A DNA stretch of 64,000 nucleotides from Dyadobacter psychrotolerans (GCF_004349265.1 NZ_SMFL01000001.1:1-64000); one strand, 5' to 3'; positions 8,068 to 18,501 are shown, counted from the stretch's first letter. The notes: generated by a model from the letters alone, not told the origin. Made by a program: numbers and translations.

Positions 8068-9149
8068 TGTTGAGCAGATTCATTGCATATACAATTCTTA
8101 CCTGTCTTTGCGTTTCGTGTCGCAAATCTGAGGAAAAAACCCGCCCGTTAACAGGAACCATCACCGAGTCCGTGTACGCGTCCGGCGTCATAAAAGGCAA
8201 GAACCAATACCAGGTTTATTCGACCGTTAACGGACTCGTGGAAAAAATTCTGGTCTCCGAGGGAGATTTGGTAAAAAAGGGAACTCCTGTTATTCAGCTT
8301 GTCCGACGGATCGCCATCATGAACGCCGAAAATGCAGGGTTGCTTGCCGCATATTCGTCCGTTTCCTCGAATAAAGAACGCCTACATGAGCTGGAAAACA
8401 ACATTTCATTAGCCAGATTAAAAATGGAAAACGACGCGTCGCTTCTGGAAAGACAAAAGAATCTATGGACTCAAAAAATAGGAACGCGATTTGATTACGA
8501 ACAACGTGAGCTCGGATACAGCAATTCATTAAACGCATATGAATCTGCAAAGCTTCGGTACGCGGAGACGCTGAAGCAATTACGCTTTCAGGAACAGCAG
8601 TCCCGAAAGAATCTCCAGATCGTTCAGACCTCTGCCAATGACTATATTATCAAAAGTGAGAGAGACGGGCAAGTCTATGACATTCTGAAAAAAGCGGGAG
8701 AAATGGTGACGCCACAGACAGCAGTTGCCATCATAGGCGATGCTGACAGATTTCTGATAGAACTGCAAATAGATGAGTTCGATATCGCCAAGGTCAAAAC
8801 CGGACAAAAAATGGTGGTTAATATGGATAGTTACCGAGGAAAAATATTTGAAGCGAAAGTCACCAGGATTATACCGTATATGAACGAGCGTTCAAAATCC
8901 TTTACTATCGAGGCCATGTTTGTGAAAGCACCTCCAACCCTTTATCCAAATCTGACTTGTGAAGCAAATATTGTTATAAGCCAAAAGGACAAGGCGCTCA
9001 CCATTCCCAGAGATTACCTGCTGGATGGCGGATATGTGCTTTTGGAGAGGGATAAAAAACAAAAGGTATCGACCGGATTAATGGACTATAAACGAGTTGA
9101 AATTCTAAGCGGTCTACTAGGGAACGAAAATTTGATAAAACCCCAATGA
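8067..9149 (+). CDS. HlyD/MacA-type periplasmic adaptor lipoprotein
   Basis: 360 residues. The N-terminus is a lipoprotein signal ending at C18 (LTCLCVSC), so it is likely anchored to a membrane on the periplasmic side. A biotinyl-lipoyl-like half motif (GLVEKILVSEGDLVKKGTPVIQL) is followed by an alpha-helical hairpin (about 90-175), the second lipoyl half (SERDGQVYDILKKAGEMVTP) and a beta-barrel domain. This is the adaptor of MacAB-type tripartite ABC exporters. It overlaps the upstream gene by 1 nt and the permease by 4 nt (ATGA). No outer-membrane channel gene is in the operon, so a shared TolC-like protein may be used. Confidence 0.88.
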   Translation: MLSRFIAYTILTCLCVSCRKSEEKTRPLTGTITESVYASGVIKGKNQYQVYSTVNGLVEKILVSEGDLVKKGTPVIQLVRRIAIMNAENAGLLAAYSSVSSNKERLHELENNISLARLKMENDASLLERQKNLWTQKIGTRFDYEQRELGYSNSLNAYESAKLRYAETLKQLRFQEQQSRKNLQIVQTSANDYIIKSERDGQVYDILKKAGEMVTPQTAVAIIGDADRFLIELQIDEFDIAKVKTGQKMVVNMDSYRGKIFEAKVTRIIPYMNERSKSFTIEAMFVKAPPTLYPNLTCEANIVISQKDKALTIPRDYLLDGGYVLLERDKKQKVSTGLMDYKRVEILSGLLGNENLIKPQ

Positions 9150-10405
9150 AAACCAAACTGGTATTTGACATTTCAAAAGCTCTGCTAATCGCAAGATGGA
9201 AACAAACGCTCGTTGCAGCGGTGGGAGTTACATTCAGCATTGCCATGTTCATCTCTTTGCTGGGCTTTATGACAGGGCTTAATGTACTGCTTGACGGACT
9301 TATCCTGAACAGAGTGCCTCATATCCGGCTGTACAATGCCATCAGGCCCAATCCACAGCAACCCGTTATGCGTGACGACGCCTTCAAAAATGCCTATCAT
9401 TTTGTCAGCTCGGTGAAAGCAGTAAACGGTCGGCAGGAAATCCGCAACAGCACTGCCATTATTGACTACCTTAAGAGTAACAACAGCGTTATTGGTGTTA
9501 CACCAAGAATTACAACACAGGTCTTTTTCAATGATGGAAATATTGATCTGAACGGAATGGTGCAAGGCATTGATCCCGAGCAAGAAAACAGACTTTTTCA
9601 CTTTGATGACTACATTATCGCAGGTAGCGGATCGGATCTTGCCAAAATTCCAAACAGCATCATTTTGGGCAAAACGCTGGCAGACCTTTTACTTGCCGAT
9701 GTCGGTGAAGTGATCCAGATAACGACGACGAAGGGTGAAATTTTCCAGTTAAAAGTGGTTGGTCTGTTTCAATCCGGAATTCAGGAATATGATAAAGTCC
9801 AAAGTTACGCTTCAATCAGTTTGGTGCAGAAACTGTTGGGAAAAACGGGTAGCTATGTTACAGATATACAGATCAAACTGACAAACATCGGTGACGCCCC
9901 GGCTACGGCCAAAAGTTTTGCAAGAATTTTCAATACAGATGCAGAAGACATCCAGACTGCCAATGCGCAATTTGAAACGGGCAGCTTTATCCGTACTTTA
10001 ATTTCCTACGCGGTTGGCATCACAGTCCTAATTGTCGCAGGATTCGGCATTTACAATATACTCAACATGATGATCTATGAAAAAATGGACACCATCGCGA
10101 TACTCAAAGCGACTGGTTTCTCAGGAAAGGATGTTCAAAAAATATTCCTGCTCATTGCACTCGTTATCGGATTTTTCGGCGGAATTGTGGGCTTACTGGT
10201 AGGTTTCGGACTTTCACTGATTATCGATCAGATTCCTTTTGTAACCCCTTCCCTACCCACCATCACCACTTATCCGGTCAACTATGATTTATGGTTCTAC
10301 GGTATCGGGATTGCTTTTTCATTGGTCACGACTTTTATGGCCGGCTGGTTCCCCTCAAGGAAAGCCAGTAAAGTAGATCCGGTCGTTATTATCAGAGGAA
10401 AATAA
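9146..10405 (+). CDS. FtsX/MacB-type ABC transporter permease
   Basis: 419 residues. One N-terminal membrane helix (about residues 20-42), a large periplasmic MacB-PCD-like domain, and three C-terminal helices with the FtsX-domain pattern (AGFGIYNILNMMIYEKMDTIAILKATGFSGKDV, then two long hydrophobic segments, ending SRKASKVDPVVIIRGK). This is the usual MacB/LolC-like topology of ABC proteins that push lipoproteins, peptides or drugs from the periplasmic side rather than across the inner membrane. Unlike E. coli MacB the ATPase is encoded separately, immediately downstream with a 1-nt overlap (TAATG). Confidence 0.88.
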   Translation: MKTKLVFDISKALLIARWKQTLVAAVGVTFSIAMFISLLGFMTGLNVLLDGLILNRVPHIRLYNAIRPNPQQPVMRDDAFKNAYHFVSSVKAVNGRQEIRNSTAIIDYLKSNNSVIGVTPRITTQVFFNDGNIDLNGMVQGIDPEQENRLFHFDDYIIAGSGSDLAKIPNSIILGKTLADLLLADVGEVIQITTTKGEIFQLKVVGLFQSGIQEYDKVQSYASISLVQKLLGKTGSYVTDIQIKLTNIGDAPATAKSFARIFNTDAEDIQTANAQFETGSFIRTLISYAVGITVLIVAGFGIYNILNMMIYEKMDTIAILKATGFSGKDVQKIFLLIALVIGFFGGIVGLLVGFGLSLIIDQIPFVTPSLPTITTYPVNYDLWFYGIGIAFSLVTTFMAGWFPSRKASKVDPVVIIRGK

Positions 10406-11112
10406 TGGGAAAGATCATTCTCGAGGCTCGACATATTAATAAGGATTTCAACGATCCGATACGCGTACAAATCCTTTCAGATATCAGCTTTTCGATCACA
10501 AAAGGTGAGTTCGTTTCAGTTACCGGAAAATCGGGTTGCGGCAAATCGACTTTGCTCTATATTCTTTCAACAATGGATACAGATTACGAAGGAGAACTTT
10601 TTATTGACGGTGAATCCATGACAAACAAAAAAGAGGAACAGCTCGCCAGGATACGGAATGAAAAAATTGGATTCGTTTTCCAGTTTCATTATTTGTTAAA
10701 AGAATTTACGGTGCTGCAAAATGTGATGCTTCCGGGTTTGAAGCTTAATAAATTTTCTGAAAGTCAAATAGAACATCATGCGATGGACAAGTTAAAAATG
10801 CTTGGTATCGGCCATCTTGCGTTTAAAAATGCCAATCAGATATCGGGCGGGGAAAAGCAGCGTGTCGCCATTGCGAGGGCGTTAATCAACGACCCAATGA
10901 TTATCATGGGCGACGAACCGACTGGAAATCTGGATAAAAAGAATAGTGAAATCGTGTTCGATACATTCAAGCGACTTGCCGAAGAGTTCAACCAAACCAT
11001 GCTAATTGTAACGCACGACGTGAATTTTGCAAGAAAAACGCACCGGAATATTGAAATGGAGGACGGCAGGATTATTCAGGATAAGCAGCTGGAAACTGTT
11101 GTAAAATATTAA
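10405..11112 (+). CDS. ABC transporter ATPase (MacB/LolD type)
   Basis: 235 residues with all ABC motifs in place: Walker A GKSGCGKST (41-49), Q-loop Q93 (VFQFHYLL), signature ISGGEKQ (146-152), Walker B IIMGDEP (166-172) and switch histidine H204 (VTHD). The short extra LLKEFTVLQNVMLP segment after the Q-loop is typical of the LolD/MacB/FtsE group that pairs with FtsX-type permeases. It powers the adaptor/permease encoded just upstream. The following oxidoreductase gene begins 4 nt after its stop. Confidence 0.93.
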   Translation: MGKIILEARHINKDFNDPIRVQILSDISFSITKGEFVSVTGKSGCGKSTLLYILSTMDTDYEGELFIDGESMTNKKEEQLARIRNEKIGFVFQFHYLLKEFTVLQNVMLPGLKLNKFSESQIEHHAMDKLKMLGIGHLAFKNANQISGGEKQRVAIARALINDPMIIMGDEPTGNLDKKNSEIVFDTFKRLAEEFNQTMLIVTHDVNFARKTHRNIEMEDGRIIQDKQLETVVKY

Positions 11113-11116
11113 GAAA

Positions 11117-11689
11117 ATGAAAATATACATCCTTCTTGCACACCCGGATAAAGAAAGTTTTAACGGAGCAATTGCAGACAATTATTTACAACAAGCGCTC
11201 AAAAAGGGGCATGAAGTAAGGATTCAAAGACTGGGAGATATGCAATTCGATCCCATACTTTGGAAGGGCTACAAGGTTCAGCAAGATCTAGAACCGGATC
11301 TGGTGCTTGCACAGGAAAATATACGCTGGTGTCAGAAATGGGTGATCGTATATCCAATATGGTGGGGTTCTGTTCCAGCCCTTTTTAAGGGCTTTCTTGA
11401 TCGTACGCTCAGTTCAGGGTTTGCTTTTAAATACCACGACAATGATCCGTTTTGGGACAAGCTGCTAAAAGGCAGATCAGCCGAGCTAATCGTAACGTCG
11501 GATTCGCCCTGGTGGTGGATTTGGCTGCAATACCGCAACAGCGATATCAATACCATCAAGCGCGCGACGTTGCAATTTTGTGGCATTACGCCAGTCAAGA
11601 CCACACGAATACCCAACATTCGTTTTTTGAAAGATGCCGACCGTCATAAAATGTTGTCCAAAATCATTAGTACTATTCCGTCTGCTTAA
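11117..11689 (+). CDS. NAD(P)H oxidoreductase, flavodoxin-like fold (MdaB/YwrO type)
   Basis: 190 residues matching the Flavodoxin_2 family of FAD/FMN quinone reductases. Strand 1 and the phosphate loop read IYILLAHPDKESFNGAIAD; the isoalloxazine-contacting motif YPIWWGSVPALFKGFLDR (about 80-97) is well conserved, and GFAFKYHDNDPFW follows. Such enzymes reduce quinones or electrophiles with two electrons, avoiding radical formation. The gene is the last of the 7180-11689 operon, which links it to the exporter: a detoxification unit combining reduction and export is plausible, though unproven. Confidence 0.83.
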   Translation: MKIYILLAHPDKESFNGAIADNYLQQALKKGHEVRIQRLGDMQFDPILWKGYKVQQDLEPDLVLAQENIRWCQKWVIVYPIWWGSVPALFKGFLDRTLSSGFAFKYHDNDPFWDKLLKGRSAELIVTSDSPWWWIWLQYRNSDINTIKRATLQFCGITPVKTTRIPNIRFLKDADRHKMLSKIISTIPSA

Positions 11690-11796
11690 ATCTGATCAGA
11701 ATCATTCAGGCTTATGCGTGGCATCATTCGTGGAGAGTCATTAACTGGCTATTTTTACAATGTTAAAAATTAATCGTTCACCTAAAGAACAAAGCT

Positions 11797-12258
11797 ATGT
11801 CACTTATAAAAAGAAACGGAAGCTTGTTTCCAAGACTCCTTCTAAATGACTTTTTCGACAACAATGCACTGACTATCCCATCGATGTTTGATCTGGATGA
11901 CACATTTCAAAGGCTAGGTTTCGCAACCAAAGTACCGTCGGTAAACATCACTGAAAGCAATGAGGAATATTCAATCCAGCTGGCGGCTCCGGGTTTGGAG
12001 AAAAAGGATTTCAAAATTGAAGTAGAAAACGACATGCTGACGATCAGCTCCCATAAAGAACAGGAAACAAATGAAGAAAAAGGTAATTATCGCAGAAGAG
12101 AATTTTCTTATAAAAGCTTTTCCCGTTCGTTTCAGTTGCCGCAGAATTCGCAAACTGATAAAATTGATGCGCATTATCAGGATGGCATTCTTAAACTAAC
12201 CCTTCCCAAAAAAGAGGTAAGCCTGCCTGCGCCGAAAAAAGAGATTTCGGTAAATTAG
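11797..12258 (+). CDS. Small heat-shock protein Hsp20
   Basis: 153 residues. The N-terminal arm is aromatic and hydrophobic (GSLFPRLLLNDFFDN); the alpha-crystallin domain spans about residues 45-140 with PSVNITESNEEYSIQLAAPGL at its start, an YRRREFSYKSFSRSFQLP core and the GILKLTLPKKE signature. A C-terminal I-x-V tail (EISVN) for inter-dimer contacts is present. Hsp20 proteins are ATP-independent holdases for unfolding proteins in heat or desiccation stress. The gene stands alone 107 nt after the oxidoreductase gene and converges on the response regulator. Confidence 0.95.
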   Translation: MSLIKRNGSLFPRLLLNDFFDNNALTIPSMFDLDDTFQRLGFATKVPSVNITESNEEYSIQLAAPGLEKKDFKIEVENDMLTISSHKEQETNEEKGNYRRREFSYKSFSRSFQLPQNSQTDKIDAHYQDGILKLTLPKKEVSLPAPKKEISVN

Positions 12259-12349
12259 CTGCAAGGATATCCAGGCTGGGTTAAAAGGCAATAATGATTT
12301 CACAAAACCTGCGACCGGGCTTTCATGGGAAATTTCAGGAATCGCACAA

Positions 12350-12718
12350 TTAGTCTTTGTTTGCCAGTGCATTGACTTTAACAAGCAGTTCATGCAATTC
12401 AAATGGTTTGCAGATATAGCCATCTGCACCCATTTTTATAGCGTGTTCAATTTCTTTTTTTTCTGCGCTTGCACTGAGATATAAAAACGGAATGTATTCA
12501 GTTTCCGGATTACCTTTTAGTAATACGAGCACTTCATATCCGTTCATTTCAGGCATCATGATATCACATAGAATGACGGAAGGAAGTTCAGCCTTCGCCA
12601 GTTCTACCCCTTCCTTCCCGTTTTGCGCAGTAATTACGTTGTAACCTTCCAGTTCCAGTATTTCAGCAGCATTTTCCCTGATATCAGCACTATCTTCAAT
12701 GACCAGTATTGTCTTCAT
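12350..12718 (-). CDS. Single-domain response regulator (CheY-like)
   Basis: 122 residues making one receiver domain and no output domain. The acidic pair E8/D9 (LVIEDSADIR), the phospho-acceptor D52 (VILCDIMMPEMNGYE), a switch serine (LYLSAS, 82-84) and K104 (CKPF) are intact. The start codon lies inside the last codons of the kinase gene upstream (overlap about 23 nt, 12696-12718), showing that the two were a coupled kinase/regulator pair. Since that kinase gene is now broken, the regulator is either orphaned or phosphorylated by another kinase. Confidence 0.9.
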   Translation of the reverse strand: MKTILVIEDSADIRENAAEILELEGYNVITAQNGKEGVELAKAELPSVILCDIMMPEMNGYEVLVLLKGNPETEYIPFLYLSASAEKKEIEHAIKMGADGYICKPFELHELLVKVNALANKD

Positions 12719-13747
12719 CGCTTTCTAAATAAGGTAATGCTACATTAAAAGTTGTTCCTTTATCAATACTACTTTTAAATGTTATTTTCCCTCCCATCAA
12801 ATCTACGTCACACCGCACGATGGCCAACCCTAATCCGGTTCCCTGTACCGTACCCGTGTTGTTCGCCCGGAAAAACTTTTCAAATAAAAACTTCTGTTCA
12901 TTTTCCGGAATGCCGATGCCCTGATCGGAAATTCAAACAGACATTGCTCGTCTGTGGCAAAACTTCGGATAAAGATCCGGCTATTTTCCGGAGAATACTT
13001 ACACGTATTGGATATCAGGATAATAAAAATGTAGCCGAGCTTCTTTTTGTCCAGTGTTATTTTTTGAATTCCATCATGAATGCATACGATTTCTTGTCCT
13101 GCCTTTCGATGTGACTGCACATCTTCGATCACATGTTGCAAAAATAAATCAAGATCAAACCTTTCTTTCTCATTGATAACTTTTCCTTCACCGAGTCGGT
13201 CAAGTGAGAGAAAATCATTTAAGATGGTAGTCAGGCTACCTTGTACATATTTTTTAAGGCATTGCAAACCAGCCTATAACCAGCAAATTATCAACCATAT
13301 TCCGTAGCCAAGCTTGCCGCTCAGAAATTAATCTTTTGGCATTTGTTAAAATGGTTACATCTGTTAGTAATACCACTGCGAGACGTTTCCCATCTAGTTG
13401 AAAATGTCCCAGACTTATTTCTACAGGGAAAATATCGCCGTTCTTTTACGCGCAGACAATTCTAATCCAAGTCCCATGTGCCGTTCTCTCGGATTTTCAA
13501 AGTAAGAATTACGGTGGAGTCGGTGCTCAACACGAAATCCATCGGGCATTAAAACTTCAATTAGCGAACCAGTAATTCTTCAGATGTATAACAAAACTTC
13601 GGCACAGGGATTGGCCAATTTTATTTTGCCATCCGAATCCACAACCACAATACTTATCGTTGCAAAATTAAACAGCACTCTGAAACCCGTATCTCCGTCT
13701 GCTAACATTTCTTTTAAACACATATCGGATAACTCTGTAACAAGCAT
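12696..13747 (-). pseudogene. Decayed PAS sensor histidine kinase gene
   Basis: Kinase parts are recognisable in order but in different frames. From the ATG at 13747 the frame gives a PAS core (FNFATISIVVVDSDGKIKLANP) that stops at a TGA after LLYI; the next PAS pieces (a MPDGF-RVEHR-like stretch, ENPRERHMGLGL, ISLGHFQLDGKR) lie in other frames. A dimerisation remnant (ILNDFLSLDRLGEGKV) runs in frame from 13267 to about 12936 to ISNTCKYSPENSRIFIRSF. After a frameshift near 12935 the HATPase end continues (SDQGIGIPENEQKFLFEKFF, GTGLGLAIVR, GTTFNVALPYLE) to TGA at 12696. The phospho-histidine box cannot be found, so part of the HisKA region was deleted. It was once coupled to the regulator downstream. 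Confidence 0.8.
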
Positions 13748-14039
13748 GCTGGCGGCGATTAAAAAAATGCATTTTTAACTGTCAATTATCAGTCTGAAAA
13801 TCAGAATCCAGAAATTGTAACAGACTGCAAGTTACTTCACCATTTGATGTAATAATTCTAAAATGATTTAACCTTATCTTCCAAATGAGCAGTTGTACCA
13901 GAAGGTAAAGTACAAGAATACAGGTGAAGATACTGATATAAGTCAGTAATTTGAAAAATGTAGGTCAAGTTTTAGAACCAGTCACATGTATACTTTTGGT
14001 AAGTGGTTACCCGAACATTCAACAACAAAAAAATTACTT

Positions 14040-14501
14040 TTATGACCTGTTTTTTACCACACTTTCATAGAGATTAATCCACTCATAAGGTGTCATTTTC
14101 GATGCGAGTCTTTCAATGAGATTAAAAGGAATCTGGTCAACTTTTTTAAAACGAATACAACTTTTACCCATATCCAGTTTTGTTTTGGAATAAACGGGAT
14201 ACTCACTTGTAAACCAATCCAGGAGTCTGATATCAGCATACAAGCCCATATGATACATAGCGATAAAATTTTTCTGAGAAATTACGCTTATAAATGGCAA
14301 TGGCGACGCAGGATTACAATGATACCCGTCAGGATAAGCGGTATGCGGAACGACATAAGCCAAACTGCTGTCGTTTATAACCTCACTGAATCCGGGCGGC
14401 AAATGATGAAGCAAAACATTCCGCAATTCGGTTACAGGCTTCCTTCGGTCAAGTGGAAGAGATTCAAGATAGTGCTGAAACCGGTTTCGCTCTGACGTCA
14501 T
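14040..14501 (-). CDS. DUF1801 (YdhG-like) protein
   Basis: 153 residues. The sequence shows the DUF1801 pattern: an N-terminal helix with LPLDRRKPVTELRNVLLHHLPPGFSEVI, a central LPFISVISQKNFIAMYHMGLYAD, and the lysine-rich MGKSCIRFKKVDQIPFNLI segment typical of the YdhG-like fold, which is related to iron-chaperone/frataxin-like domains. The biochemical function is not known. The gene is divergent from the small membrane protein/P-type ATPase pair, with about 91 nt between the two starts. Confidence 0.75.
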   Translation of the reverse strand: MTSERNRFQHYLESLPLDRRKPVTELRNVLLHHLPPGFSEVINDSSLAYVVPHTAYPDGYHCNPASPLPFISVISQKNFIAMYHMGLYADIRLLDWFTSEYPVYSKTKLDMGKSCIRFKKVDQIPFNLIERLASKMTPYEWINLYESVVKNRS

Positions 14502-14592
14502 AACAGATTGAAAATTTTAGTATTACTAAAAATAGTAAATTTTAGCTTTTCAACAAATACCAAATTTGAGGTATTTTATTTCACACCAAACC

Positions 14593-14934
14593 ATGAATAC
14601 GGAAACAACACTTAAAGCAATAAAAACCATTCACACGGTGATATGGCTGTTCTTTAATGTCGTTATTTTTTATATGCTTTATGCAGTCGTTTCTGGAAAG
14701 TTTGACATCTGGCTATGGGTTGGATTTGGACTTGTATCGCTGGAAGGTTTAACTTTAATAATTTTTAAGTGGTATTGTCCGCTGACACTGCTGGCTAAAA
14801 AATATTCAACTTCAGACAAAGACAATTTCGACATTTACCTTCCGATCTGGCTGGCAAAAAATACTAAAACCATATACACAAGTCTGGTTGTTATAATCGT
14901 GATCATCACAATTGCCCGGCTTGGAGCTACATAA
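14593..14934 (+). CDS. Small membrane protein upstream of the P-type ATPase
   Basis: 113 residues from the ATG at 14593; an in-frame TTG at 14566 would add nine residues but is less likely. Three hydrophobic segments (about residues 14-34, 38-58 and 88-110) flank a polar loop with WYCPLTLLAKKYS and FDIYLPIWLAKN, a pattern I have seen in uncharacterised Bacteroidota membrane proteins but cannot assign. It ends 15 nt before the P-type ATPase and is probably co-transcribed; it might modulate the pump, which is speculation. Confidence 0.6.
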   Translation: MNTETTLKAIKTIHTVIWLFFNVVIFYMLYAVVSGKFDIWLWVGFGLVSLEGLTLIIFKWYCPLTLLAKKYSTSDKDNFDIYLPIWLAKNTKTIYTSLVVIIVIITIARLGAT

Positions 14935-14949
14935 AATTGCTGATCCCTT

Positions 14950-17445
14950 ATGCAGACTTATCAAACAAAGATTCAGAATGGCCTGTCAGATCAACAAGTA
15001 ACAGAGGCCAGAAACCGCTTTGGAAAAAATCAGGTTGAAGGTAAAAAAAGAGATGGTATTTTTGGCACCATTATCGACTTGATAAAAGAACCCATGCTTA
15101 TCTTGCTCGTTGTCGCAGCGGGTATTTATTTTATAACAGGTTCCCAGGGTGAAGGCATTTTCATGCTTGGCGCCATTGTGCTGATCTCCGCCATTTCCAT
15201 ATTTCAGGAAAACAAAAGCCGCAACGCGCTCGCCGAACTGAAAACACTGACGCAGCCGAAATGCCAGGTAATAAGAAATAGCGTTCTGGTGGAAATTTTG
15301 CTTGATGACCTCGTTGTCGGCGACGTGCTGGTTCTGGAAGAAGGAGACAAAATCCCAGCGGACGGAATCATTCTCGAATCGCACGATTTTTCAGTCAACG
15401 AATCCATCCTGACGGGAGAATCCCTTTCACTGCCAAAAAGTGAAAACGACGAAGACAATAACATATATCAGGGAACACTTGTGGCTTCGGGAAGGGCAGT
15501 TTGCGAAGTAACACAAACGGGCTCTAAAACCAGACTAGCCGAAATCGGAGAAAGTCTTGACTCCATTGATCTGGAAAAAAGCCCGCTACAAATTCAGATT
15601 TCCAGTTTTGTTAAGAATATGGCCATTGTGGGCGCAGGGGTGTTTCTTATCGTTTTGGGTATAAATTTTTATCATTCGGGAAATTTCGTAGATAGTCTTT
15701 TAAAGGCGCTTACGTTGGCAATGAGTATTTTGCCCGAAGAGATTCCTGTGGCTTTTACCACATTCATGGCACTTGGCGCGTGGCGGCTGATGAAAATGGG
15801 AATCATCGTGAAGCGGACTCAAACCATAGAAACACTTGGGAGTGCGACGGTTATTTGTTCAGATAAAACCGGCACGATCACACAAAACAACATGTCACTT
15901 GCCTCTTTGTACGTTGCCGTAAACGATAAGATTGTGGAGCCGGACACAAACATATCGGATGAAGCAAAAAAACTTTTGTCGTTCGCCATGTGGTCCAGTG
16001 AGCCAGTTCCATTTGATCCTATGGAGAAAGCTTTACACCAGGCCTATGCCAAATTTTCAACTCTTGATGAACGTACAGAATTCGAACTTATTCATGAGTA
16101 TCCGCTGGAAGGAAAACCACCGATGATGACACATGTTTTTGCGTCTAAAACCGAAAGAATTATTGCAGCCAAAGGAGCTCCGGAAGCTATAATGTCAGTA
16201 TCGACGATAACTGAGTCGGAAAAAAATCTTGTTCAAAAAGCCGTCGACGCCTTTACCAAAGACGGCTACCGGGTATTGGGCGTGGCCGAAAGTATGTTTT
16301 CAAACGAGACTTTTCCGGATAAGCAGCAGCAACTTCCGTTTAATTTTCTGGGACTAGCCGCATTTTACGATCCTCCTAAATCAAATATCAAATCAGTACT
16401 GGAATCGTTTTACCGGGCTGGGATCAACGTTAAAATCATTACCGGCGATAACGCTTCAACTACTCAAAACATAGCAAAGCAGGTAGGCTTCAAGGGCTCA
16501 GATCAAGTTTTGAACGGTGAAGATCTTGTGAAGCTGGACCAAAAAACTTTACAGGAAAAAGTAAGCCAAGTCCAGATTTTTGCAAGAATGTTCCCCGAAG
16601 CGAAACTCCGCGTCATAAAAGCTCTCAAAGCAAATGGCGAAATCGTAGCCATGATCGGAGACGGCGTGAACGATGGTCCGGCATTGAAAGCGGCACATAT
16701 CGGAGTAGCCATGGGTAAGAAAGGAACAGAAATAGCCAAGCAGGCATCTTCACTTATTTTGGCAGACGATGACCTGGCGCTAATGATCGATGCAGTTGCA
16801 ATGGGCAGAAAAATTTACACCAACCTCAAAAACGCGATCAGGTACATTCTCTCCATCCACATTCCGATTATTCTCACCGTTTTTATTCCGTTGGTATTGG
16901 GCTGGAAATATCCTAATATTTTCACGCCTGTCCACATTATATTTTTCGAATTGATTATGGGTCCGACGTGCTCTATTATTTATGAAAACGAACCGGTACA
17001 GAGCAGTCTGCTGCTTCAAAAACCCAGGCCTTTCACTTCTTCTTTTTTTAGCATCAACGAGCTATCTATTAGTATTCTACAAGGTCTGGCAATTACGGCA
17101 GGAATGTTGTTTATCTATCAATACGGCATTATACATTCCTATGATGAACCGCTTATCAGAGCCATGGTTTTCATTGGCCTGTTATCCGCAAATGTGTCCC
17201 TTACGCTCATTAACCGGTCATTTCATGATTTGTTGATTGCAACCTTGGCATATAAAAATAATCTTGTTTTACTCATCATTTCAATTACTGTCCTGTTATC
17301 CGCACTGATATTTTTAATTCCACAGGCCGCATATTTTTTTCGGCTTGAAACGCCGGATCTTAACCAACTCGTTTTTAGCGTTCTTGTAGGAATAGGATCT
17401 ACAATCTGGTTTGAAGTGGTTAAATATTACAATAATCGACAGTAA
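14950..17445 (+). CDS. P-type cation-transporting ATPase
   Basis: 831 residues with complete P-type ATPase landmarks: TGES actuator loop (155-158), PEEIP in transmembrane helix 4 (262-266), phosphorylation site D305 in CSDKTGT, nucleotide-binding KGAPE (408-412), TGDN (498-501) and the hinge MIGDGVNDGPAL (568-579). Membrane helices lie before the actuator, around 225-275, and six follow at 610-820. The layout is P2-like (Ca2+/Mg2+ pumps), yet the PEEIP motif instead of PEGL means the ion cannot be assigned from sequence; Ca2+, Mn2+ or a monovalent cation are all possible. No N-terminal metal-binding domain (HMA) is present, arguing against a Cu/Zn exporter. Confidence 0.92.
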   Translation: MQTYQTKIQNGLSDQQVTEARNRFGKNQVEGKKRDGIFGTIIDLIKEPMLILLVVAAGIYFITGSQGEGIFMLGAIVLISAISIFQENKSRNALAELKTLTQPKCQVIRNSVLVEILLDDLVVGDVLVLEEGDKIPADGIILESHDFSVNESILTGESLSLPKSENDEDNNIYQGTLVASGRAVCEVTQTGSKTRLAEIGESLDSIDLEKSPLQIQISSFVKNMAIVGAGVFLIVLGINFYHSGNFVDSLLKALTLAMSILPEEIPVAFTTFMALGAWRLMKMGIIVKRTQTIETLGSATVICSDKTGTITQNNMSLASLYVAVNDKIVEPDTNISDEAKKLLSFAMWSSEPVPFDPMEKALHQAYAKFSTLDERTEFELIHEYPLEGKPPMMTHVFASKTERIIAAKGAPEAIMSVSTITESEKNLVQKAVDAFTKDGYRVLGVAESMFSNETFPDKQQQLPFNFLGLAAFYDPPKSNIKSVLESFYRAGINVKIITGDNASTTQNIAKQVGFKGSDQVLNGEDLVKLDQKTLQEKVSQVQIFARMFPEAKLRVIKALKANGEIVAMIGDGVNDGPALKAAHIGVAMGKKGTEIAKQASSLILADDDLALMIDAVAMGRKIYTNLKNAIRYILSIHIPIILTVFIPLVLGWKYPNIFTPVHIIFFELIMGPTCSIIYENEPVQSSLLLQKPRPFTSSFFSINELSISILQGLAITAGMLFIYQYGIIHSYDEPLIRAMVFIGLLSANVSLTLINRSFHDLLIATLAYKNNLVLLIISITVLLSALIFLIPQAAYFFRLETPDLNQLVFSVLVGIGSTIWFEVVKYYNNRQ

Positions 17446-17669
17446 AATGAGCTTTGATGAGCTATTTCCTGTTCCTGATTACAGGCATCATTTGTTTGGA
17501 AACTGTATCATCATACGCTCTGCAGTAATTACATCCTGAGTTGCGAATCTTACCTGTTAAAGCATAATCGATGTGAGTAACTGTTTTATAAAAGACTTTT
17601 ATCTTTGTATATGGCAAGGATTATCGGGCTTGGTTCAATTCATAAGCAAGTTAAATTCTCAATCCTGGA

Positions 17670-18501
<832 letters not shown>

